Source: Nanobdellota archaeon (GTDB lineage: Archaea; Nanobdellota; Nanobdellia; Pacearchaeales; GW2011-AR1). From it: a DNA stretch of 9,810 nucleotides. The translations under genes were made by a program, and so were the position numbers. Each line of letters starts with the position of its first letter. Position 1 is the first letter of the stretch. The notes beneath the pieces are model-generated. The model was not told the DNA's origin, made no database searches, and saw nothing but the letters and a program-made list of their open reading frames with translations. The stretch covers positions 1 to 9,810 of the forward strand of contig DAOWJK010000019.1 in assembly GCA_030640395.1 (NCBI GenBank), given 5' to 3'. Below are positions 5,824-9,810 of this stretch, in pieces.

Positions 5824-5842
5824 TACAAAAATAAAACAAATC

Positions 5843-5851
5843 TATTTTTAA
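5843..5851 (-). promoter_or_regulatory. TATA box for the 116-aa protein
   Basis: Minus-strand TTAAAAATA, centred 24 nt before the ATG at 5823. Confidence 0.5.
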
Positions 5852-5882
5852 GGATTGTTGTGATACTAAAGAACAATAATAA

Positions 5883-5890
5883 TTATATAT
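5883..5890 (+). promoter_or_regulatory. TATA box for the 96-aa orphan
   Basis: TTATATAT, centred 24.5 nt before the ATG at 5911, gives leaderless spacing. Confidence 0.5.
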
Positions 5891-5910
5891 CTCTGTAATT
5901 AAAAAATTAT

Positions 5911-6201
5911 ATGACAGAATGGAGATATGAAATTCAAACAAAAATTCCTAGAGATTTTAATCCAAAAATAGAAGGGGCAACATTGGATTCCATTATTGGT
6001 TCATGTCCAAATGTCATTAATTGGAAAATCCCCTGGATAAATAGAGAAACTATAATAATTTTTGACACAAAAAACAAAATAAGAAGTGAAGAAATAGTAT
6101 ATTTAAAAGAGCAATTAAAAGGTGAATTTGATAATAACTATTTTAATATTAAACAAATAAAAAAAGGTGCACGAGATTCTAGTGGATGTCTTAATTTCTA
6201 A
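5911..6201 (+). CDS. Hypothetical protein, 96 aa
   Basis: Not recognised. MTEWRYEIQTKIPRDFNPK leads into an alternating polar and hydrophobic protein with a possible strand INRETIIIFDTKNK (43-56), a helix SEEIVYLKEQLKGEF (59-73) and the tail IKKGARDSSGCLNF. There is no membrane segment, and two isolated cysteines (about C32 and C93). The ATG lies 24-25 nt after a TATA box, divergent from the 116-aa gene. The frame ends 10 bp before the L1 operon TATA box, so it is a separate short unit. An intact frame plus promoter support expression; function is unknown. Confidence 0.6.
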   Translation: MTEWRYEIQTKIPRDFNPKIEGATLDSIIGSCPNVINWKIPWINRETIIIFDTKNKIRSEEIVYLKEQLKGEFDNNYFNIKQIKKGARDSSGCLNF

Positions 6202-6211
6202 AACCAAACAT

Positions 6212-6219
6212 TTTATAAA
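6212..6219 (+). promoter_or_regulatory. TATA box of the L1-L10-L12 operon
   Basis: TTTATAAA, centred at 6215.5, predicts transcription from about 6240, leaving a leader of about 70 nt before the L1 ATG at 6310. A weaker alternative, AAAATATA (6263-6270), would start the RNA near 6292. The first is closer to consensus and exactly precedes the foldable leader. Confidence 0.6.
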
Positions 6220-6241
6220 CCTCTATCTTCTCAAAAATTTA

Positions 6242-6301
6242 CCGGTTTAACTACATCATCAGAAAATATATTCTATGTTTTTGGTGCATAATGTAGGACG
6301 G
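6242..6301 (+). promoter_or_regulatory. Structured leader of the L1 operon, candidate L1 autoregulatory site
   Basis: The leader can fold as nested stems: CCG (6242-6244) with CGG (6299-6301); an asymmetric loop GTTTAA opposite GA; CTACAT (6251-6256) with ATGTAG (6291-6296); a 3'-side CATA bulge; and CATCAGAAA (6257-6265) with TTTTTGGTG (6278-6286) including two G-U pairs, closing a 12-nt loop. Ribosomal protein L1 is known to repress its own mRNA in bacteria and methanogens by binding a stem with an asymmetric internal loop that mimics its 23S site. The fold is visible; L1 binding is inferred. Confidence 0.4.
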
Positions 6302-6309
6302 ATTTGAAG

Positions 6310-6942
6310 ATGGCAGAATTAAAAGAAAAACTAACTAAAGCATTAGCTGAATTAAGAAAAGACAAAGAAAGAAAGTTTGACCAGACAGTGGACTTAATTG
6401 TGAATCTGCAGAAATTTGATGTGAAAAAAAATCAGGTTAATATTTTTATCAATGTTCCTCATAAAATTAAAGACAAAAAAATTGCAGGTTTTTTAGAGTC
6501 AAAAAATTCCAATGTTGAGACAATTACGCAGGCAGAATTTAAGAGTTATGCTGATAAAAAGAAGTTGAAAAATCTTGTGAAGAAGTTTGATTTTTTTATT
6601 GCGCAGGGAAGCTTGATGCCAAAGGTTGCGACGACATTTGGTAGGGTTTTGGGTCCTGCCGGAAAAATGCCTTCTCCTCAACTTGGGATTATTCTGAATG
6701 CCGACGACAAAACAATAAATGAATTGAAAAATAAGGTGAATAATAGTGTAAAAATAAGAACAAAAGAAGTGAGTATTAAACTTGCTGTCGGAAAGCAGAG
6801 CATGAAAGACGAGGATTTGATTGAAAACATCATGACAATTTATAACGCGATTTTAGGGGCATTGCCGAGGGAAAAAGAAAATATAAAAAATATTGAGTTA
6901 AAGTTCACTATGACTAAACCAAGGAAGATATTGATACGATGA
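6310..6942 (+). CDS. rpl1: Large-subunit ribosomal protein L1 (uL1)
   Basis: Forms the mobile L1 stalk that guides deacylated tRNA out of the E site, and binds 23S rRNA; in several archaea and bacteria it also represses its own mRNA. The protein has 210 residues, normal for archaea. It starts MAELKEKLTKALAEL. Domain I is split between the two ends, and domain II contains FDFFIAQGSLMPKVATTFGR and the hallmark LGPAGKMP (G115 to P121). The C-terminal strand KFTMTKPRKILI carries the conserved Thr-Met pair involved in RNA contact. The ATG at 6310 is preferred to the in-frame TTG at 6304. The stop overlaps the L10 start as ATGA, so the two are translationally coupled. Confidence 0.96.
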   Translation: MAELKEKLTKALAELRKDKERKFDQTVDLIVNLQKFDVKKNQVNIFINVPHKIKDKKIAGFLESKNSNVETITQAEFKSYADKKKLKNLVKKFDFFIAQGSLMPKVATTFGRVLGPAGKMPSPQLGIILNADDKTINELKNKVNNSVKIRTKEVSIKLAVGKQSMKDEDLIENIMTIYNAILGALPREKENIKNIELKFTMTKPRKILIR

Positions 6943-7841
6943 CGACAAAAAGGCAAACCCCAATTCCAAATCAAAAGATTAAATCAGTTGAAGAACTTTC
7001 TGAGTTAATCAAAAATAAAAAAACTATTTTGATTGCGTCAATAAAAAATATTCCGGCTTCGCAGTTTCAGGAAATTGGAAAAAAATTAAGGGGCAAGGCA
7101 ATTGTTAAGGTTTTGAAAAAAAGTTTGATATTCAGGGCTATTGATTGTTCCGGGGACGACGCTGTGAAAAAATTAAAGGAGCAGGCAATGGATAGTGTTG
7201 CTGTTTTATTTTCTGACCTGGATAGTTTTGAACTTGCTTCTGAATTAGAGGAAAGCAAAAGTCCTGCCAAGGCAAAGGCAGGGCAGGAGGCACCTGAAGA
7301 TATTGAAATTCCTGAAGGACCGACAGATTTAGTTCCAGGACCTGCAGTAAGTGAACTTGGTGCCTTGGGAATTCAGATTAAAATTGAAAAAGGAAAGATT
7401 CATATTAAAAATGCAAAAGTGATTGCCAAGCAAGGTGAGAAAATTTCACAAGGTGCTGCTGCCTTAATGAGCAAGCTGGACATCAAGCCGTTTTCAATTG
7501 GGTTTATTCCTTTGTGTGCTTTTGATACTAAAGAAGGAAAATTATATCTGGACATTAAAATTGACAAGCAAGCCACTATTGAAGAATTGAAAACTGCTTA
7601 CAATAAGGCATTAGGTTTTTCTGTTGAGATTGGTTATGCGTCGGAAGACACAATTAAATTTTTAATTGGCAGGGCAAATGCTCATGCAAAAGCACTGGAA
7701 AATTTAAAACCTGTTGAACCAAAAGAAAAGGAAAAATCTGAAATTAAGGAAAATGAAAAAGATGGTGAAGAAAAAGGAGAAGAAAGTGAAAAAGAAAATA
7801 CTCAAACAGAAAATAAATTTGAGGAGGAAGAAAATGAGTGA
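6939..7841 (+). CDS. rpl10: Large-subunit stalk protein L10 (P0, uL10)
   Basis: Base of the ribosomal P-stalk: its N-terminal domain binds the GTPase-centre rRNA and its C-terminal helical spine carries L12 dimers that recruit elongation factors. The 300 residues contain the RNA-binding domain (1 to about 105) and the archaeal signature from PAKAKAGQEAPEDI through GPTDLVPGPAVSELGALGI (about 109-145). The inserted domain follows, with IKIEKGKIHIKNAKVI and GAAALMSKLDIKPFSIGF. A helical spine occupies about 205-255, and a highly charged Lys/Glu tail about 260-300. The start ATG overlaps the L1 stop. The tail ends KFEEEENE and lacks the GLxALFG-type end that many archaeal P0 proteins share with P1. 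This is notable because an orphan gene follows directly, overlapping by 8 nt. Confidence 0.95.
   Translation: MTTKRQTPIPNQKIKSVEELSELIKNKKTILIASIKNIPASQFQEIGKKLRGKAIVKVLKKSLIFRAIDCSGDDAVKKLKEQAMDSVAVLFSDLDSFELASELEESKSPAKAKAGQEAPEDIEIPEGPTDLVPGPAVSELGALGIQIKIEKGKIHIKNAKVIAKQGEKISQGAAALMSKLDIKPFSIGFIPLCAFDTKEGKLYLDIKIDKQATIEELKTAYNKALGFSVEIGYASEDTIKFLIGRANAHAKALENLKPVEPKEKEKSEIKENEKDGEEKGEESEKENTQTENKFEEEENE
7821..7827 (+). promoter_or_regulatory. Shine-Dalgarno deciding the start of the inserted orphan
   Basis: GAGGAGG lies within the last codons of L10 and 6 nt before ATG at 7834. It fixes the start there rather than at the longer in-frame ATG at 7714, which would run through the L10 tail. 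Confidence 0.65.
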
Positions 7842-8142
7842 AGCTAAGATGGTAGAAAACTATAGAGATCTTTTAGGGGTGTTTTTTATGTCTGGTCAAA
7901 TAGATAGATATAATTTAATAAAAGATGGGGAAGGAACAAAATTACATTACAAAGATAAAAATGGAATATATATTGCAGAAGTTCCTGAAGAAATGGTAGA
8001 CATTACAAAAAAATTCTTAAAGAAAAAAGAAACACCAGAAGAAAGAAGGCAATTAATGGGGTGGAAAATCCCAAGATTTATTAGTTTAGATGATGAAGGT
8101 GAAAAGTGGTATAATTTTCAATTAAATGGAGAGAAAATATAA
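7834..8142 (+). CDS. Orphan gene inside the L1-L10-L12 operon, 102 aa
   Basis: Not recognised. [22 protein letters not shown] is followed by a strand-rich part ([26 protein letters not shown], about 26-51), a helix with a [15 protein letters not shown] basic patch (about 59-73), and a C-terminal region with [20 protein letters not shown]. It is soluble, with no cysteine pairs or signal peptide. A strong Shine-Dalgarno precedes the ATG, which overlaps the L10 stop by 8 nt. Its own stop lies one base before the L12 ATG. It is therefore tightly built into the operon and would be made with the stalk proteins. L10 and L12 are normally adjacent in archaea. It could be a stalk-associated accessory factor or a recently inserted gene; neither is proven. 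Confidence 0.75.
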   Translation: MSEAKMVENYRDLLGVFFMSGQIDRYNLIKDGEGTKLHYKDKNGIYIAEVPEEMVDITKKFLKKKETPEERRQLMGWKIPRFISLDDEGEKWYNFQLNGEKI

Positions 8143-8143
8143 A

Positions 8144-8431
8144 ATGGAATACACATATGGTGCGTTGTTGCTGCATAAACTCGGCAAGGACGTGAATGAA
8201 GAGAATTCGAAAAGTGTTGTTGCGGTTGCTGGCGGGGAAGTTGATGAAGCAAAAGTGAAGTCGCTTATTGCCAGTTTAAAAGGTGTGGACATAGCAAAGG
8301 AACTTGAGAGTGCGAGTTTGGTTGCTGCTGCTCCAAGTGCAGAAGTACCTAAGGAAGAAAAGAAACCAGAAAAGCCAAAAGAAGAAAAAAAAGAAGCTGC
8401 AGCAGAAGGACTTAGTGCATTGTTTGGTTAA
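8144..8431 (+). CDS. rpl12: Large-subunit stalk protein L12 (P1)
   Basis: Acidic stalk protein that dimerises on L10 and whose C-terminal tip contacts elongation factors. The 95 residues begin [21 protein letters not shown] and include the dimerisation helices up to about 65. An Ala/Pro/Lys/Glu hinge follows, and the protein ends in the archaeal tip GLSALFG (89-95). The ATG at 8144 is chosen because the family starts MEY; the in-frame ATG at 8126 would add six residues overlapping the previous gene. GGAGAG at 8128-8133 could serve as ribosome binding site. One base separates it from the preceding stop. It is the last gene of the operon and is followed by a T-rich stretch that could end transcription. 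Confidence 0.94.
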   Translation: MEYTYGALLLHKLGKDVNEENSKSVVAVAGGEVDEAKVKSLIASLKGVDIAKELESASLVAAAPSAEVPKEEKKPEKPKEEKKEAAAEGLSALFG

Positions 8432-8486
8432 TTATTTTTAATGTGCTAAGTCTGAACTTTTTCTAGATATAACTGGAGTATAATAA

Positions 8487-8496
8487 TTTTTAAAAA
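8487..8496 (+). promoter_or_regulatory. TATA-like box for the 77-aa orphan
   Basis: TTTTTAAAAA is centred 26.5 nt before the ATG at 8518, near leaderless spacing. Confidence 0.45.
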
Positions 8497-8517
8497 GAAA
8501 CTATTAAATAAAAAAGA

Positions 8518-8751
8518 ATGGAACCATTGGAAAAGGCAATTTCTATATCTGCTATGGAAGTATATATAAGAAATGTAGAAGATTCTTTAAATAATAAGGA
8601 AACAAAAAGAGGAGCTATTTTTTTATATCAAGGATATAAATTTTCTTTAAAAGGGAAGATAGATCAAACAAAATTAGAAGAACTGGACAAAAAAATGTGT
8701 TTAGCAACCTCTTCATGGGATTATTGTTCAATAATTGACAGAACTACATAA
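8518..8751 (+). CDS. Hypothetical protein, 77 aa
   Basis: Not recognised. MEPLEKAISISAMEVYIRNVEDSL is a probable amphipathic helix. It is followed by a short strand pair (KRGAIFLYQGYKFSLKG, about 30-46), a second helix (TKLEELDKKM) and a tail with two cysteines (about C61 and C70) and tryptophan. No membrane segment is seen. The upstream TATA-like box gives leaderless spacing. The stop TAA touches the TATA box of the next gene. It is small but plausible; the similar codon style of the other short orphans in the window does not by itself show a relationship. Confidence 0.5.
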   Translation: MEPLEKAISISAMEVYIRNVEDSLNNKETKRGAIFLYQGYKFSLKGKIDQTKLEELDKKMCLATSSWDYCSIIDRTT

Positions 8752-8753
8752 TA

Positions 8754-8761
8754 TTTATAAT
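8754..8761 (+). promoter_or_regulatory. TATA box for the helicase
   Basis: TTTATAAT, centred 25.5 nt before the ATG at 8783 and directly following the previous stop codon, predicts a leaderless mRNA. Confidence 0.6.
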
Positions 8762-8782
8762 CTCTCTAAATTTTTCTTACTT

Positions 8783-9810
8783 ATGACATGGAATCTTTTT
8801 CAAGGAGAGAAATTTCTTAAACCTTTGAAATTCTCAAATAGCAAAACTCAGGAAGATGTTGTAAAAGAAGTTTTAGATGCTGTTGAGCAGGGGCACAAAA
8901 TTATTTTTATTCATGGAATTTGCGGAACCGGAAAAAGTGCAATTGCATTGAATATTGCCCATAAATTAGGAAAAACATCTGTGGTTGTGCCTGGGAAAAA
9001 TTTACAAGCACAATATAAAAAAGATTATGAAAATAACAAGTTTCTAAAAAAAGAAAATAACGAGAAATTAAAAATTAGTGTGATAACAGGAAGAAACAAT
9101 CATAAATGCAAATTTTTAGAAATAAATAAAAACGCGATTCCAAAAATCAAGCAGGAAATTAATTCTAAACTGCATGATATTTTTGCAGGAAAAAAAGAAG
9201 AAATTGAAAACACAATTGCAAATGATATTTCTGCGGATAATTATAATATCCCGTGCAAAATTGAAATCAAGGAAAAAAATTGGAAGAAGATTCAACAATA
9301 TATAAAACAGAATAAAAAAGTTAATGTTAAAAATTTTTCCAGCATAAGTGACGTGAAGAGATTTTCTTTTGCAGGAGTTTGTCCTTATTGGAGTCCTGTG
9401 CTGCCTGAGAAATATGATTTTAATTTTAAAGATGCGAAAAAAAAGACATATCCCGGATTAAACGGGAATTTTATTTTTTACCAGAGAAAGCCTGGTTGCA
9501 AATTCTACGAGCAATTTAATTCTTATATGAATTCAGATGTTCTTGTGTTTAATTCTCTGAAGTATAAACTGGAATCTGCAATTGGTCGGAAGCCGTTGAC
9601 AGAAGTTGAAATTATTGACGAGTGTGATGAGTTTCTGGATAGTTTTTCAAATCAGAGAAATTTAAATATTGAAAGACTGCAAAATTCTTTGATACAATTA
9701 GCAATAAATGGTGAAATTGCTGAAGGGTTTGTTAAAGAAATGGTTGAGATAATCAGACAAATAAAAAGAACGCCAAGGATAAGCAATGCAATTGAGTCAA
9801 CACCCAAGGG
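8783..9810 (+). CDS. SF2 DNA helicase, XPD/DinG (Rad3) type, partial
   Basis: Predicted ATP-dependent 5'-3' DNA helicase of the iron-sulfur family used in repair and damage processing. The first 342 residues are visible, and the right edge cuts off the second RecA-like domain. Motif I is HGICGTGKSA (Walker A G45 to S52). Motif II is IIDECDEF (D279 to D282), a DECD variant of the usual DEAH. Between them lie C109 (GRNNHKC), C158 (NIPC), C200 (GVCPYW) and C239 (KPGCKFYEQF), candidate iron-sulfur ligands, followed by DVLVFNSLKYKLES before motif II. The ligand spacing is wide compared with classical XPD. The ATG at 8783 is 25 nt after a TATA box; another ATG at 8788 is in a dead frame. Partners are unknown. 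Confidence 0.85.
   Translation, partial: MTWNLFQGEKFLKPLKFSNSKTQEDVVKEVLDAVEQGHKIIFIHGICGTGKSAIALNIAHKLGKTSVVVPGKNLQAQYKKDYENNKFLKKENNEKLKISVITGRNNHKCKFLEINKNAIPKIKQEINSKLHDIFAGKKEEIENTIANDISADNYNIPCKIEIKEKNWKKIQQYIKQNKKVNVKNFSSISDVKRFSFAGVCPYWSPVLPEKYDFNFKDAKKKTYPGLNGNFIFYQRKPGCKFYEQFNSYMNSDVLVFNSLKYKLESAIGRKPLTEVEIIDECDEFLDSFSNQRNLNIERLQNSLIQLAINGEIAEGFVKEMVEIIRQIKRTPRISNAIESTPK

Noticed and set aside
6304..6309. TTG start for L1 giving two extra residues
   Set aside because: The ATG at 6310 gives the usual MAEL-type start, and TTG is not needed.
6202..6309. Possible tRNA or small RNA gene in the gap before L1
   Set aside because: No acceptor/T-loop pattern is visible; the stems are better explained as the L1 mRNA leader.
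7714..7833. Longer in-frame start for the orphan between L10 and L12
   Set aside because: The extension is a lysine-rich misreading of the L10 acidic tail. The ATG at 7834 has a strong Shine-Dalgarno and normal overlap.
8126..8143. Upstream ATG for L12
   Set aside because: It would lie inside the preceding gene and add MERKYK before the conserved [15 protein letters not shown] start.
8788..8815. ATG at 8788 as helicase start
   Set aside because: That frame stops within about ten codons; only the frame from 8783 carries the Walker A motif.
1..9810. CRISPR array, insertion sequence or integrase
   Set aside because: No regularly spaced repeats, transposase or recombinase motifs were seen on either strand.

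Overview
The window comes from an AT-rich archaeon. It holds aIF5A with a hypusine loop, archaeal-type ribosomal proteins L40e, L1, L10/P0 and L12/P1, and the archaeal/eukaryotic wyosine enzyme Taw1. Most genes have a TATA box centred about 25 nt upstream of the start codon. Small overlapping genes, many orphans and a remembered resemblance of one orphan to proteins of Pacearchaeota/Woesearchaeota suggest a DPANN lineage. That placement is inference.

Layout: (1) 1-1260, protein folding and translation: a minus-strand FKBP prolyl isomerase cut by the left edge, divergent aIF5A, then L40e. The aIF5A-L40e spacer carries a second copy of the aIF5A 3' end and a 22-codon leader ORF. L40e itself has no ATG/GTG/TTG start. 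(2) 1301-4629: an M50 site-2-type membrane protease, a convergent orphan, Taw1 and a small coiled-coil orphan. (3) 4697-6201, accessory genes: a 238-aa protein whose C-terminus looks like a diversity-generating-retroelement (DGR) variable region, a small Rossmann-like protein, and a 96-aa orphan. (4) 6212-8431: the L1-L10-L12 operon encoding the L1 stalk and the P-stalk, preceded by a foldable leader and interrupted by a 102-aa orphan between L10 and L12. (5) 8518-9810: a small orphan, then an SF2 helicase of the XPD/DinG type that runs off the right edge.

Together, aIF5A, L40e, L1, L10 and L12 are ribosome or translation components, and Taw1 makes the modified base next to the tRNA-Phe anticodon, so the window is translation-centred. 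Most monocistronic genes appear leaderless. Shine-Dalgarno motifs appear mainly at internal operon genes, at the protease and, very strongly, in front of the odd L40e start.

The points most worth a second look are the possible DGR target protein, the AUC-initiated L40e with its overlapping leader peptide, the orphan inside the stalk operon, the structured L1 leader, the symmetric bidirectional promoter and the aIF5A tail duplication. No RNA gene, CRISPR array, insertion sequence or integrase was recognised.
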